Shown piece by piece: positions 16,608 to 26,031 of a DNA stretch of 39,110 nt. The notes below the pieces were generated by a model. It had not been told where the DNA came from and did not search any database. It saw only the letters and a list, made by a program, of their open reading frames with translations. The stretch spans positions 1 through 39,110 of the forward strand of contig JAFUVB010000062.1 in assembly GCA_017471245.1 (NCBI GenBank). Reading direction: 5' to 3'. Source of the stretch: Prevotella sp. Its GTDB lineage: Bacteria; Bacteroidota; Bacteroidia; Bacteroidales; Bacteroidaceae. Numbering within the stretch: the first letter of the stretch is position 1; each line of letters opens with the position of its first letter. The translations under genes and the position numbers were made by a program.

Positions 16608-18008
16608 TTAAAACTTGAAATAGTTCTTGGCATTGTAGTAACTGATGTCCTCAACCATACGATAGAGGTTCTCTTTGTCATCTGGAAGAAGTCCCTTTTC
16701 CACGTCGTTGCCGAGCAAGTTGCACAACAGGCGGCGGAAATACTCATGGCGAGGATAGCTCAGGAATGAACGGCTGTCGGTGAGCATTCCCACGAAACGG
16801 CTCAAAAGCCCAAGAACGGAGAGTGCATCCATCTGTCGTGTCATACCGTCAAGCTGGTCGTTGAACCACCAACCGGAACCAAACTGAATCTTTCCTGGGC
16901 AAGAACCATCCTGGAAGTTGCCCAACATCGTTGCAATAACTTCGTTGGCACATGGGTTCAACGTATATAATATGGTACGCGTGAGCTTGCCTTCAGTGTT
17001 CAACTCATCAAGGAAATGAGCCATTGCCTTGGCTGTGGTGAACTCACCAATAGAATCGAAGCCACAGTCAACTCCTAAACGCTGATGCATCACGGTGTTG
17101 TTGTCGCGGATTGCTCCATAATGATATTGCTGAGTCCAATTACTATCATAATCCATCTCTGCACAGAGTTTCAGGAAACAGTGCTTATACTGGCGCACTT
17201 CCAACTCCGACAAAGCCTGTCGGCGCATTGCCTTCTCGAAAATAGTTTCAATCTGGCTGTCAGTATATGCCTCATCATAGAACTCCTCGATACCATGATC
17301 TGACAGGCGGCTGCCATTAGCATGGAAGAAATCGTGACGTTTCTGCAAAGCATCCATCATATCCTTGAACGTGGTAATCGTAACGCCAGCCACTTCACCA
17401 AGCTTATTCACATAGTCTGCATACTCAGGTTTGTCAATATTCATGGCTTTGTCGGGGCGCCATGCCGGAATCATCCTGATTTCAAATCCGCTCTCGATAG
17501 TCTGTTTGTGATATCTAAGGTCATCGATAGGATCGTCTGTCGTACAAACAGTTTCCACATGATAGTGGCGCATCAGCCCGCGGGCTGTAAACTCTGGCTG
17601 TTTCAGTTTCTCATTACACTCGTCGAATATCTCGCGAGCAGTCTTGGGGTTCAACAGTTTATCAATGCCAAAGGCGGTTTTCAGCTCAAGATGTGTCCAG
17701 TGATACAAGGGGTTGCGGAACGTATATGGCACTGTTTCAGCCCATTTTTCAAACTTCTCCCAATCAGAAGTGTCTTTACCGGTGCAATACTTCTCGTCAA
17801 CGCCATTGGTACGCATGGCTCTCCACTTATAATGGTCACCACCGAGCCAAAGCTCCGTTATGCTTCGGAACTGATGGTCATTAGCAACCATTTCAGGAAT
17901 CAAATGACAATGATAGTCGATAATTGGCATCTTCGCCGCATGATTGTGAAAAAGATCCTGCGCTGTAGCTGTTTCGAGCAGGAAATTTGCATCCATAAAC
18001 TGCTTCAT
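16608..18008 (-). CDS. uxaC: Glucuronate (uronate) isomerase
   Basis: The 466-aa enzyme converts D-glucuronate to D-fructuronate and D-galacturonate to D-tagaturonate, the first step of hexuronate use from pectin or host glycans. It is a TIM-barrel amidohydrolase-like metalloprotein. The N-terminus carries PIIDYHCHLIPEM (metal-binding His-x-His) and ELWLGGDHYKWRAMRTNG, a UxaC hallmark. Later come FTAKAMAHFL-like and SYPRHEYFRRLLCNLLG segments of the C-terminal half. Length is normal for the family. It stands alone between its own terminator and the divergent ansA; the usual uxaB/uxuA partners are not in this window. Confidence 0.96.
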   Translation of the reverse strand: MKQFMDANFLLETATAQDLFHNHAAKMPIIDYHCHLIPEMVANDHQFRSITELWLGGDHYKWRAMRTNGVDEKYCTGKDTSDWEKFEKWAETVPYTFRNPLYHWTHLELKTAFGIDKLLNPKTAREIFDECNEKLKQPEFTARGLMRHYHVETVCTTDDPIDDLRYHKQTIESGFEIRMIPAWRPDKAMNIDKPEYADYVNKLGEVAGVTITTFKDMMDALQKRHDFFHANGSRLSDHGIEEFYDEAYTDSQIETIFEKAMRRQALSELEVRQYKHCFLKLCAEMDYDSNWTQQYHYGAIRDNNTVMHQRLGVDCGFDSIGEFTTAKAMAHFLDELNTEGKLTRTILYTLNPCANEVIATMLGNFQDGSCPGKIQFGSGWWFNDQLDGMTRQMDALSVLGLLSRFVGMLTDSRSFLSYPRHEYFRRLLCNLLGNDVEKGLLPDDKENLYRMVEDISYYNAKNYFKF

Positions 18009-18065
18009 AGTTTGTTTTTTCTTTTAATTGATATGATTAGATATGATTATTTTTTGAAATAATAC

Positions 18066-18074
18066 GCAAATATA
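18066..18074 (-). promoter_or_regulatory. -7-like element for uxaC
   Basis: The minus strand reads TATATTTGC at 18074-18066, 57 bases before the uxaC start. No clear TTTG lies at the expected distance, so the call rests on the -7 match alone. Confidence 0.5.
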
Positions 18075-18083
18075 CTTATTTTT

Positions 18084-18116
18084 TTTGGAACTATGAAGTT
18101 TTTAAACTATATTTGC
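18084..18116 (+). promoter_or_regulatory. Promoter of ansA
   Basis: TTTG (18084-18087) and TATATTTGC (18108-18116) have a 20-base spacer. The ATG follows 20 bases later. It is divergent from the uxaC promoter signal with only a few bases between them. Confidence 0.8.
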
Positions 18117-18136
18117 ACAAATAAATTACGCAAACG

Positions 18137-19198
18137 ATGTCGTACAACAAAAACACATGTGTTATTAACCGAAGCAACCAGGTATTACTCATTTATACCG
18201 GTGGCACAATAGGTATGGGACAGAATCCAAAGACTGGAGCTTTGGAACCACTTGACTTTAATCATCTGATATCACAGATCCCTGAGTTTTCATCCATCAA
18301 AACAGGTATCGAAGTATACCAATTCACCCCGCCCATTGACTCATCTGACATGAATCCAAGCTTGTGGGCTCAGCTTGTGAAAATCATTTCAGACAAGTAT
18401 GATCAGTATGATGGCTTTGTCATCCTCCACGGAACGGACACGATGGCATTCACTGCCTCCGCCCTGTCATATATGTTGGAGAACCTGACAAAGCCAGTGA
18501 TTCTAACAGGATCGCAACTTCCTATCGGGCAATTAAGAACCGACGGGAAAGAAAATTTGGTGACAAGCATTGAGATTGCTGCTGCACATCATGAAGACGG
18601 AACACCCATTGTCCCTGAAGTGTGCATATATTTCAGTGGAAGGTTGTTGCGCGGCAACCGATCAACAAAAATGAATGCCGACGGATTCAATGCCTTTGAC
18701 TCTTTCAACTATCCACATCTTGCTGACGCAGGTGTGTCAATCGTATATCATGAAGAGTATATTCTGCGACCAGATTACAACCGTCCAATGACACCTTACT
18801 ATGCTACAGACCCGAATGTCGTTGTATTCACCTTGTTTCCCGGCATTCAGGATCACATTGTCAGGCACATGCTTGAAGCACCGGAACTACGGGGAATCGT
18901 GATGAGAACATACGGAAGTGGCAATGCGCCCCAACGCCCATGGTTACTCAAGATGCTTAAAGAAGCCAGCGACCGCGGTGTAAACATAATCAATATAAGC
19001 CAATGTGCAGCCGGAACGGTAGAAATGGCTCGCTATGATACTGGTTATCAATTAAAGAATGCCGGAGTTATCAGTGGATACGACAGTACAGTGGAAAGTG
19101 CCGTTGCCAAACTGATGTATCTGCAGGGACTTTATACTGATCCTCAGATGGTGAGAAATGGCATGAACTGCAACATGCGTGGCGAAATATCAATTTGA
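18137..19198 (+). CDS. ansA: Type I (cytosolic) L-asparaginase
   Basis: The 353-aa protein hydrolyses L-asparagine to aspartate and ammonia. [11 protein letters not shown] holds the first catalytic Thr (Thr24 in the GGTI motif) and [17 protein letters not shown] the second (Thr100-Asp101). [18 protein letters not shown] is typical of the type I group. No signal peptide precedes the catalytic region, which supports the cytosolic form. The start at 18137 follows a good promoter by 20 bases. Rubrerythrin follows 37 bases after its stop and may be partly co-transcribed. The reaction releases ammonia, in contrast to the glutamine-consuming operon upstream; any link is speculative. Confidence 0.95.
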   Translation: MSYNKNTCVINRSNQVLLIYTGGTIGMGQNPKTGALEPLDFNHLISQIPEFSSIKTGIEVYQFTPPIDSSDMNPSLWAQLVKIISDKYDQYDGFVILHGTDTMAFTASALSYMLENLTKPVILTGSQLPIGQLRTDGKENLVTSIEIAAAHHEDGTPIVPEVCIYFSGRLLRGNRSTKMNADGFNAFDSFNYPHLADAGVSIVYHEEYILRPDYNRPMTPYYATDPNVVVFTLFPGIQDHIVRHMLEAPELRGIVMRTYGSGNAPQRPWLLKMLKEASDRGVNIINISQCAAGTVEMARYDTGYQLKNAGVISGYDSTVESAVAKLMYLQGLYTDPQMVRNGMNCNMRGEISI

Positions 19199-19235
19199 AA
19201 TATCGTATATAAAAACTTTAAAAAAACAAAGCATT

Positions 19236-19778
19236 ATGAAAGATTTAAAAGGAACAAAAACAGAAAAGAATCTTCAGGAAGCATTTGCCGGTGAATCAAT
19301 GGCACGCAACAAGTACTCATATTTTGCAAGCAAGGCCAAGAAAGATGGCTATGTTCAGATTGCTGCCATCTTTGAAGAAACAGCCGCCAACGAAAAAGAG
19401 CATGCAAAGATGTGGTACAAACTCCTCAATGGCGGTAAGGTCAGTGACACAGAGACTAACCTTGAGGCTGCCGCTGGAGGTGAGAATTTCGAATGGACCG
19501 ACATGTATGCCCGCATGGCAAAGGAAGCACGTGAAGAAGGCTTTGACGAAATTGCAGAGAAATTCGAAGGCGTTGCTGCTATTGAAAAAGTGCATGAGGA
19601 GCGCTATCGCAAATTGCTGAAGAACATTCGTGACAAGAAAGTGTTCTCAAAGGATGGTGATGTCATCTGGCAATGTGCCAACTGCGGTCATATCGTTATC
19701 GGCAAGCAGGCTCCGGAAGTATGCCCCGTATGCGATCATCCCCAATCTTATTTCCAAGTAAAGCCGGAAAACTATTAA
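19236..19778 (+). CDS. rbr: Rubrerythrin
   Basis: The 180-aa protein begins at ATG 19236; an upstream in-frame start at 19179 lies within ansA and is rejected. The ferritin-like di-iron domain has [27 protein letters not shown] (ExxH) and [14 protein letters not shown]. The C-terminal rubredoxin domain has CANCG and CPVCDHP, two CxxC knuckles for one iron. Rubrerythrin reduces hydrogen peroxide with electrons from rubredoxin or NAD(P)H systems and protects strict anaerobes from oxygen, in keeping with an anaerobic gut or oral host. A strong terminator follows at once. Confidence 0.97.
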   Translation: MKDLKGTKTEKNLQEAFAGESMARNKYSYFASKAKKDGYVQIAAIFEETAANEKEHAKMWYKLLNGGKVSDTETNLEAAAGGENFEWTDMYARMAKEAREEGFDEIAEKFEGVAAIEKVHEERYRKLLKNIRDKKVFSKDGDVIWQCANCGHIVIGKQAPEVCPVCDHPQSYFQVKPENY

Positions 19779-19786
19779 CAAAGAAG

Positions 19787-19813
19787 AAAGGTGAGCCAAC
19801 CAGCTCACCTTTT
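19787..19813. terminator. Bidirectional terminator between rbr and rpsP
   Basis: AAAGGTGAGC (19787-19796) pairs with GCTCACCTTT (19803-19812) over a 6-base loop, with T after the stem on the plus strand and A-rich sequence before it that gives T on the minus strand. It serves rbr and can also serve rpsP. Confidence 0.85.
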
Positions 19814-19840
19814 ACATTTCTTCCAAATGATTGAAAACCA

Positions 19841-20365
19841 TTAAGCTTCTGCGGGAGCTTCTTCTGCAGCAGGTTCTGCTTCAGCCTCAGCCTGGGCAGC
19901 AGCCTGAGCAGCTTTCTTCTCTGCTACTTTCTGCGCGATAGCTTCATTGATCTTCTTCTCTGCCTCTAACTCTTTGGCAGCGATTTCTTTCTTTGCCTTC
20001 GCTACTTGATCGCGAACTGCATTGAAACCTTTTTCCTTAGCTTCTTTCCATGCATCAAACTTACGCTGTGCTGCTTCATCATCGAAAGCACCCTTGCGAA
20101 CACCTGCACGGAGATGTTTCATCAAGTATACGCCCTCTTTGCTAAGAATGTTACGAACTGTGTCTGTTGGCTGTGCGCCTGTCTCTACCCAGTAGAGTGC
20201 ACGGTCGAAATTCAAGTCTACTGTGGCAGGATTGGTATTAGGATTGTAAGTACCAATCTTTTCAGTAAATCTACCATCTCGTGGTGCTCTTGCGTCGGCG
20301 ATAACAATTCTGTAGAAGGCATAGCCTTTGCGACCACCGCGCTGCAATCTGATTTTTGTTGCCAT
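19841..20365 (-). CDS. rpsP: 30S ribosomal protein bS16
   Basis: The 174-aa protein has a normal bS16 core in residues 1-85 ([20 protein letters not shown], then [20 protein letters not shown]). A long C-terminal tail follows, rich in Ala, Glu and Lys, which would form an extended helix. E. coli S16 is only about 82 aa, and long tails occur in Bacteroidetes S16 proteins. The protein is needed for 30S assembly. It is monocistronic here, without the usual trmD/rimM neighbours, and has a well-matched promoter. Confidence 0.96.
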   Translation of the reverse strand: MATKIRLQRGGRKGYAFYRIVIADARAPRDGRFTEKIGTYNPNTNPATVDLNFDRALYWVETGAQPTDTVRNILSKEGVYLMKHLRAGVRKGAFDDEAAQRKFDAWKEAKEKGFNAVRDQVAKAKKEIAAKELEAEKKINEAIAQKVAEKKAAQAAAQAEAEAEPAAEEAPAEA

Positions 20366-20421
20366 TGTTTAATTATTAATTTTTAACTTTGAATTTATAC
20401 TACCATCTCGTGATAGCGGCT

Positions 20422-20454
20422 GCAAAGGTAGTCTTTTTTTCTGAATCTCGCAAA
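20422..20454 (-). promoter_or_regulatory. Promoter of rpsP
   Basis: On the minus strand TTTG (20454-20451) and TACCTTTGC (20430-20422) are 20 bases apart, giving a leader of about 50 bases. Confidence 0.8.
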
Positions 20455-20540
20455 CAAAAAGTCACTTTTCAACAAAAAAACTGCTGCAATCCCTACCAAA
20501 TATACTGGTTTTTGTGGTTATTCATATCAGTTGACAAACA

Positions 20541-21347
20541 CTATTCCACTAAATTGAATATGTCGGATGGCGTTTTTCGTTTCAGCACATCCAACTTGAA
20601 ATCTTTACCTGCTATGATACCATAGTCACCTAATACATACTCCACGGTCTTTCGCGCCAGTTCCGGGTGATTGTTCTCCTGACTTAAATGGCACAGCCAC
20701 ACATGTCGCAACTCAGATGTGGCATTTTCAGCCAATGCGATGGCACAAGACTTGTTGCTGAGATGACCTCTATCGCTTTGTACCCTTTCTTTTAAATACT
20801 GCGGATAAGGACCATTGACGAGCATTTCTTCATCATGATTTGCCTCAAGCACAAGATAATTTGCCTCTTTGATATAGCCTTTCATCTCTTCTGTGACATG
20901 ACCCACATCCGTCATCAGACAGAACACAATTCCCTGACACTCAATTCTATATCCCACATTATCACTACTGTCGTGCGGGACATCGAAGGGAGTGATTGTA
21001 AAATCGCCAAGACGGAATGATTCTCCTTTTTCTATCCGATGTACATTGATAGGCTGAATCTTGCGCCTTACACAATAATTATTATCAATGCCACGGTGTA
21101 CTTCTTTCGTGGCATACACAGGTACATTTAAATCTGTACTCAGTGACCCTACCGATTTCACGTGATCGGCATGATCGTGGGTAATCAGTATGTTGTGAAT
21201 ATTCTGTAATCGCAGTCCGTGGTCATGAAAATACTTTTTCAGCATGCGGACACCTATTCCGGAATCTATCAATATACCATCTGTTTCAGTGTATAGGAAA
21301 TAGCAATTTCCACTGCTGCCACTGCCAAACGATATGAATTTAAGCAT
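20541..21347 (-). CDS. YycJ/WalJ-type metallo-beta-lactamase-fold hydrolase
   Basis: The 268-aa protein starts MLKFISFGSGSSGNCYFLY, typical of the YycJ group. It holds the zinc-binding motif ITHDHADH, followed by the distal ligands VPHDSSDN, LMTDVGH and LEANHDEEML and a late HVWLCHLSQENNHPE, all expected of the fold. No signal peptide is present, so it is cytoplasmic. YycJ proteins are reported as 5'-to-3' double-strand DNA exonucleases linked to cell-wall and DNA-repair phenotypes, but the substrate here cannot be told from sequence. It has its own promoter and is divergent from the small lipoprotein gene. Confidence 0.88.
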   Translation of the reverse strand: MLKFISFGSGSSGNCYFLYTETDGILIDSGIGVRMLKKYFHDHGLRLQNIHNILITHDHADHVKSVGSLSTDLNVPVYATKEVHRGIDNNYCVRRKIQPINVHRIEKGESFRLGDFTITPFDVPHDSSDNVGYRIECQGIVFCLMTDVGHVTEEMKGYIKEANYLVLEANHDEEMLVNGPYPQYLKERVQSDRGHLSNKSCAIALAENATSELRHVWLCHLSQENNHPELARKTVEYVLGDYGIIAGKDFKLDVLKRKTPSDIFNLVE

Positions 21348-21365
21348 TATTGTTATTATTTTTAT

Positions 21366-21398
21366 GCAAAAGTATGAAAAATACTGGGTAATGCCAAA
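21366..21398 (-). promoter_or_regulatory. Promoter of the metallo-hydrolase gene
   Basis: On the minus strand TTTG (21398-21395) and TACTTTTGC (21374-21366) are 20 bases apart, just upstream of the start at 21347. Confidence 0.75.
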
Positions 21399-21407
21399 GA
21401 TTTTATT

Positions 21408-21416
21408 TACCTTTGT
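21408..21416 (+). promoter_or_regulatory. -7 element of the lipoprotein gene at 21437
   Basis: TACCTTTGT matches the consensus and overlaps an upstream TTG codon at 21413, so the gene must start later. The -33 region is weak. Confidence 0.6.
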
Positions 21417-21436
21417 ATGATTTTAATCTTTTTAAT

Positions 21437-21889
21437 ATGAAAATGAGTCACTATTCATGGATTTTCTTGCTTTTTCTTGCCTCATGCATGACAAATCGCA
21501 ACGGAAGTGAGGAGCAACTGTATGAAGTAGCCGATAGCTTTGCGACCAATTATTTCAACTTGCGATATAAGAATGCCTGCAATTTTTGCACTGGTGACAC
21601 TCACCAGTGGTTGCGATTTGCAGCTTCAAATGTGAATCAGGCAGATATCGACATGCTTCACAAGACTGATGAGCCGGCGCACATCGAGATTAACGAGGTG
21701 AACTATACGAGCGATTCAACTGCTGTTGTTAACATGACAGTGAGTAATTTCCTCAAGATGGACTCCATAGAATCATGCGGGCATATCGTGGAATCAGCCA
21801 CATTCCGTCTCAATGCCGTTATCGACAATAACAAATGGCTTATCAGAATGGAAGCCCTACCGCGAAGTGGAAGGCGAAATCACGACTGA
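21437..21889 (+). CDS. Hypothetical lipoprotein
   Basis: The 150-aa protein starts at ATG 21437 (or 21443), because the longer frame from 21413 would begin inside the -7 element. The N-terminus MKMSHYSWIFLLFLASC is a short lipoprotein signal with Cys17. The mature part looks like a small alpha-plus-beta domain: a helix with YEVADSFATNYFNLRYKNA, then strands around IEINEVNYTSDSTAVVNM and NNKWLIRME. This resembles the NTF2-like/DUF4878 type of secreted domain, but I am not sure. Its last 47 bases overlap the 3' end of the convergent tamL gene. Confidence 0.75.
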   Translation: MKMSHYSWIFLLFLASCMTNRNGSEEQLYEVADSFATNYFNLRYKNACNFCTGDTHQWLRFAASNVNQADIDMLHKTDEPAHIEINEVNYTSDSTAVVNMTVSNFLKMDSIESCGHIVESATFRLNAVIDNNKWLIRMEALPRSGRRNHD

Positions 21890-24065
21890 ATTTTGGATGC
21901 AATATGGCATAATGCTCGTTATTGTTTTCATAGGCAGGGTTAATTGCCTTCATTCCCAGGTCGAAACGAAGGATGAAATAGCCAAAATTTAGACGGAAAC
22001 CTGCTCCATAAGCAACAGCTATCTGTTTATAGAACTCATCCAGCCGAAACTGCCCATTGGGTTGTTCCTCATAGTCACGCAATGTCCAGATATTGCCGGC
22101 ATCCACAAATAATGCCCCATTGATTTTCCAAAACAAGAATGTACGCCATTCCACGTTGAGGTCGAGTTTCATATCTCCAGTCTGATTGATAAAGTCAATC
22201 GCACCGTTGTTTCCTTTGAAAGCTCCCGGTCCCAGCCCGCGCACGCTCCAACCTCTCACAGAATTGGCTCCACCAGAGAAATAGCGCTTTTCGAAAGGTA
22301 GCACATTGCTATTGCCGTATGGATATGCTATACCGAAGCCTGCATGAAGTGCCAGTTCATTATGCTGGTCAATGCGCATCAGGTGTGTGTATTCCACGTC
22401 ACCTTTCACGTATTGCGCATACGCTATATTAAATAAGGTATACTGCCCTCTCCCATTCTCCTTGAATCCAAACAAGTGCCTTGTTGAATTGAGCAGGTTT
22501 CCCGCTGTTTCAATGTTACCGCGAAACGCATGGTTACCTCTGTTATAAGTCATCGAGAAACCAACTTTCATCACGAACAAGTCTTCGTAATTGTATCGCA
22601 GTATGGCATTCCTGTTGCTTACGCTGTCAAGATAATCATGCTTGAACGTACCCGAAACCCACGGCATATAAATATAGTTCATGTCTGGCAGGTCGATTCG
22701 GTAAGTGGTATGATTAGAGGCATCACTCCAGCGGTATCTCCATGCTGCGGAAAACAGCCGTCTGTGGAATTCAGGGCGATTCTGAATATTGTAACTAAGC
22801 GACAACTCCGAACTGGCTGCGCTTTTTCTGCGATAGCCTTTAGATACAAACGGAGCAATAAAACGTGGAAAAACAAGTTTTGTTTCTAAGCTATACTCTT
22901 CATAGTCTTGGTTCTGATAGCCTTCCAATCCTGTGATTGCCTCAAACGCGCCACGTAGCTGCACGCTGAATGTTTCAGATCCGCGGAAGATGTTGCGGTT
23001 CTCATAGGTGAGCGAGGCAGCAGCTCCAAGGTCGCCAGCCGTGTTCGTTCCCTCGGGCTGGAAACTGATGCTATTGGGCTTGTTCGTACTTATCTGAATG
23101 CGACAGTCAAGAAGTGTGGTGTCTGGCAGTTCGGTAAACTTAATGCTTGTATATCTCACGGCAGGCAGTTTTCCGAAATTGTTATAGGTCTTCTGTAGAT
23201 TAGATGCACTGAAAGGTTTGTTTCGTTCAATCCTCGTGTTCTCTTCCAACACGCTGGGACGTAGGTGCAGCACACCGTCATCACCGCCTACAAATTCAAT
23301 ATTTCTCACCGAGTAGCGCGGATGCTCCTGTGGTATTGCATCACTCGTGAGCCGATATGGAAGGATATGCATGGTCAGGTCCACCATCTTCGAGCCTTTT
23401 AACGTATCAGCAGTAAAAGTAATGTTGTCTTTATGGAAAAGATAATAGCCGTTGTCCATCAGCATCTGGGTGATCCGCTTGCGTTCTGCATCCAGTTCAT
23501 TGATGGAGAAGCGCCGCCCTTCTCTCAGATATTGGCTTGATTTGATATAGCTGCCCATGCATTCCATGATACCACGGTCTTTGATATCATAGTCAACAGA
23601 ACGGATAAAGAACGGAATGCCTGGCTTCAAGTCATAGATCAGGGTGAGTTTCTTGCCTTTCACGCGCTGTTTCACATCCACATCAGCATTCATAAACCCC
23701 ATGTTCTGCAATGCTGTGAGGAGATCAGTTCGCGTGAGTTGTGCCTGAAGCGTATCATAGAGAACAGGTTCTTCGCCCAGGTTCTTCAATGTGCGGTTCA
23801 TCCATTTTGTGGTATCGGCTCCAGCCAGTGAATAGGCACCGAGGGGAACTTTGAACAAAGAAAACCATTTTGAGTTTGCCTGCTGCCTGATATAAGGCTG
23901 CAAGAGCGAGAGGTCGAGTGCTTTATCGTCAGTCTTAATCTTCACCTTGTGTAGCAGATACTGCTCTTCGGGAACGAATTTTGTGACTGAGCATGAGGTT
24001 GCTACCCAGCCAAAGATGACGGCACATATAGCACAAACGATGTATTTTGAGATAATTCTGCTCAC
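21843..24065 (-). CDS. tamL: TamL-type Omp85 outer-membrane assembly lipoprotein
   Basis: The 740-aa protein has a lipoprotein signal ending SC at Cys25, then SVTKFVPEEQYLLHKVKI, the typical start of Bacteroidetes TamL. About three POTRA-like repeats occupy residues 30-300, including GFMNADVDVKQRVKGKKL and DNGYYLFHKDNITFTADT. A 16-strand-type beta barrel fills the rest and has an FSGGANSVRGWSVRGLGPG segment, the conserved Omp85 lid motif (VRG). The chain ends in aromatic HFAVGLPF. It should help insert or assemble outer-membrane and surface proteins with TamB. The C-terminus overlaps the convergent lipoprotein gene by 47 bases. The RNA methyltransferase gene is divergent. Confidence 0.92.
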   Translation of the reverse strand: MSRIISKYIVCAICAVIFGWVATSCSVTKFVPEEQYLLHKVKIKTDDKALDLSLLQPYIRQQANSKWFSLFKVPLGAYSLAGADTTKWMNRTLKNLGEEPVLYDTLQAQLTRTDLLTALQNMGFMNADVDVKQRVKGKKLTLIYDLKPGIPFFIRSVDYDIKDRGIMECMGSYIKSSQYLREGRRFSINELDAERKRITQMLMDNGYYLFHKDNITFTADTLKGSKMVDLTMHILPYRLTSDAIPQEHPRYSVRNIEFVGGDDGVLHLRPSVLEENTRIERNKPFSASNLQKTYNNFGKLPAVRYTSIKFTELPDTTLLDCRIQISTNKPNSISFQPEGTNTAGDLGAAASLTYENRNIFRGSETFSVQLRGAFEAITGLEGYQNQDYEEYSLETKLVFPRFIAPFVSKGYRRKSAASSELSLSYNIQNRPEFHRRLFSAAWRYRWSDASNHTTYRIDLPDMNYIYMPWVSGTFKHDYLDSVSNRNAILRYNYEDLFVMKVGFSMTYNRGNHAFRGNIETAGNLLNSTRHLFGFKENGRGQYTLFNIAYAQYVKGDVEYTHLMRIDQHNELALHAGFGIAYPYGNSNVLPFEKRYFSGGANSVRGWSVRGLGPGAFKGNNGAIDFINQTGDMKLDLNVEWRTFLFWKINGALFVDAGNIWTLRDYEEQPNGQFRLDEFYKQIAVAYGAGFRLNFGYFILRFDLGMKAINPAYENNNEHYAILHPKFSRDFAFHFAVGLPF

Positions 24066-24104
24066 TATTCTTCAATTATGGTGCAAAAATAAGAATTTTT
24101 TTTG

Positions 24105-24113
24105 TACTTTTGT
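24105..24113 (+). promoter_or_regulatory. -7 element of the SpoU methyltransferase gene
   Basis: TACTTTTGT lies 16 bases before the ATG, predicting a leader of only about 10 bases. The -33 element is not evident. Confidence 0.6.
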
Positions 24114-24129
24114 CATCAAAAGGAAAGAA

Positions 24130-24894
24130 ATGATTAGCAAGAACCAAATTAAATACATAAAAAGCCTCGAACAAAAGAAGGTGCGCTATCGTGAAGGCAT
24201 GTTTGTGGCAGAAGGTCCCAAAGTGGTTGGCGACCTGCTTGAAGCAGGCTATGTTCCCGACAGAATCATGGCAACGCCAGAATGGTTTCAAAACGGAAAC
24301 TGGCAGGAAGAAGGCTGCTCTCAGATTGTTACGGACGAAGAACTGAACAGAATCAGTTTCTTGCAGCATCCCCAACAAGTGCTTGCCGTGTTCCCGATTC
24401 CCGTTTTTCAGAATCAGAATCATGATTTCTCAAGCCACCTGTTTCTTGCGCTCGACAACGTGCAAGATCCCGGCAACCTCGGCACAATCATCCGTATTGC
24501 CGACTGGTTTGGCATAACCACCATCTTCTGTAGTCCAGATACTGCCGATGCCTACAACCCCAAGGTGGTGCAGGCCACCATGGGAAGCATCGCAAGAGTG
24601 CATGTTGTTTATACAGATTTGCAGATGCTTTTCTCCGAGATACCCGCAGGCACACCTGTCTACGGCACATTTCTTGACGGGAAAGACATCTACGAGCAGA
24701 CACTTTCACCCAACGGCATCATCATCATGGGCAACGAGGGTAACGGAATATCTCACGATGTGGCTAAATACGTAAACAAAAAACTGCTCATTCCCCACTA
24801 TCCCGCAGAGAAGGAGACTGCCGACAGTCTGAACGTAGCCATCGCCACTGCCATCACCTGCGCAGAATTCCGTAGGCGCAAGGCATCATTATAG
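24130..24894 (+). CDS. TrmH/SpoU-family RNA 2'-O-methyltransferase
   Basis: The 254-aa protein starts at ATG 24130; upstream codons in the same frame cross the promoter and tamL and are rejected. The N-terminal substrate-binding domain (about 1-100) begins MISKNQIKYIKSLEQKKVR and includes GMFVAEGPKVV. The SPOUT domain carries all three motifs: NVQDPGNLGTIIRIADWFG, IIMGNEGNGIS and ETADSLNVAIATAI, which build the trefoil-knot S-adenosylmethionine site. It should methylate a ribose 2'-OH in rRNA or tRNA; the exact nucleotide cannot be assigned. It converges on maf with a 14-base gap. Confidence 0.92.
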   Translation: MISKNQIKYIKSLEQKKVRYREGMFVAEGPKVVGDLLEAGYVPDRIMATPEWFQNGNWQEEGCSQIVTDEELNRISFLQHPQQVLAVFPIPVFQNQNHDFSSHLFLALDNVQDPGNLGTIIRIADWFGITTIFCSPDTADAYNPKVVQATMGSIARVHVVYTDLQMLFSEIPAGTPVYGTFLDGKDIYEQTLSPNGIIIMGNEGNGISHDVAKYVNKKLLIPHYPAEKETADSLNVAIATAITCAEFRRRKASL

Positions 24895-24908
24895 CAGATC
24901 AGCTATGG

Positions 24909-25481
24909 CTACATTTTTTGCAATTCGGTATAGATGCGCTGAACAGGCAGCCCCATCACATTGAAATAACTGCCTGTGAGAGAGGTGACTCCCACATACC
25001 CTATCCACTCCTGTATGCCGTAGGCACCTGCCTTGTCGTATGGGCGGTATTTCTCAATGTAAAAGTCAATCTCATTGTCGGTCAGTTGTTTGAATGTTAC
25101 ATCGGTAATCACAGAGAAACACTTCTGCTTTCCCTTCACCATGAGGCAAACCCCAGTAATCACTTGATGCGTTCTTCCACTGATCAGCCGCAACATGCGG
25201 CGCGCATCTTCTGCATCATGCGGCTTACCAAGTATCTCTTCATCCACCACGACAATGGTGTCGGCCGTTATCACAAGTTCACTCTCACCTATCAGTTCAC
25301 GATAAGCAGCCGCCTTCGACGTGGCAATCACCTGTGCCACATCGGCCACGGGAGTGTTTTCCGGATAACTTTCATCAATGTCGGGCAGCACTTTCACCTC
25401 GAAATCGATGCCCAATCCCGCCAACAACTCCCTACGCCTTGGACTGTTACTTGCCAGAATTATATGGTAATTGTGTTTCAT
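24909..25481 (-). CDS. maf: Maf-family nucleoside triphosphate pyrophosphatase
   Basis: The 190-aa protein starts with ILASNSPRRRELLAGLGIDF, the diagnostic Maf SxSPRR motif, and has ITADTIVVVDEEILGKP and SGRTHQVITGV. Maf enzymes of the YhdE type hydrolyse dTTP/UTP and related modified nucleotides to monophosphates and act as house-cleaning enzymes. It is the last gene of a four-gene minus-strand operon, 16 bases after kdsC. Confidence 0.95.
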   Translation of the reverse strand: MKHNYHIILASNSPRRRELLAGLGIDFEVKVLPDIDESYPENTPVADVAQVIATSKAAAYRELIGESELVITADTIVVVDEEILGKPHDAEDARRMLRLISGRTHQVITGVCLMVKGKQKCFSVITDVTFKQLTDNEIDFYIEKYRPYDKAGAYGIQEWIGYVGVTSLTGSYFNVMGLPVQRIYTELQKM

Positions 25482-25497
25482 CCTGCCTCTTTTTTAT

Positions 25498-26016
25498 TCA
25501 CCATCCGAAAGCTTTCTCACTGCTCAGCCACTTTCCCTGAACACGCAACACCTGCTCAATCACATCCCTGCCACATCCGAAACCGCCTTTCATGCCGCTC
25601 ACATACAGGCTAATGTCCTTGATATCAGGACAGGCATCGGCAGGACAGCACGGACAACCACAGCGTTTCATCACCTCGTAGTCGGGAATATCATCGCCCA
25701 TGAAGATCACTTCCTCATCGCGCAAGCCATATTTTTGCAAGAATCGCTCATAAGTTTCTATCTTCACGGCACACTGCATGTATATGTCTTCAACGCCGAG
25801 ATGCTCATAACGCAGGCGCACACTCTTCGTATTGCCGCCCGTAAGGATAGCTATGCGAAGCCCCATTTTCTGTGCAAGCTGAATGGCATAGCCGTCTTTG
25901 ATGTTTACGGTGCGCATGGGTTCGCCGTCGGGATGCAGGGTGATGGTCTCTGCACTCAGCACTCCGTCGACATCGAACACAATTGCCTTTATCTTGTTGA
26001 GATCGTAATTAATCAT
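25498..26016 (-). CDS. kdsC: KdsC-type HAD phosphatase (KDO-8-phosphate phosphatase)
   Basis: The 172-aa protein has HAD motif I in [10 protein letters not shown], motif II in ILTGGNT, a Lys in the AVKIET segment and motif IV in [12 protein letters not shown], with no large cap domain. These are the marks of the tetrameric KdsC phosphatases that remove phosphate from KDO-8-phosphate in lipopolysaccharide core synthesis. A Cys-rich stretch [12 protein letters not shown] follows motif IV. The gene lies 15 bases after the DUF2520 gene and 16 before maf. Related C0-type HADs with other sugar-acid substrates cannot be excluded. Confidence 0.9.
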   Translation of the reverse strand: MINYDLNKIKAIVFDVDGVLSAETITLHPDGEPMRTVNIKDGYAIQLAQKMGLRIAILTGGNTKSVRLRYEHLGVEDIYMQCAVKIETYERFLQKYGLRDEEVIFMGDDIPDYEVMKRCGCPCCPADACPDIKDISLYVSGMKGGFGCGRDVIEQVLRVQGKWLSSEKAFGW

Positions 26017-26031
26017 CTTTCCAATAGTTAA

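Noticed and set aside
17322-18062. 246-aa ORF antisense to uxaC
   Set aside because: It is a shadow of uxaC, with no start context or recognisable domain.
25471-26031. 186-aa ORF antisense to kdsC
   Set aside because: It is opposite a conserved gene in a clear operon.
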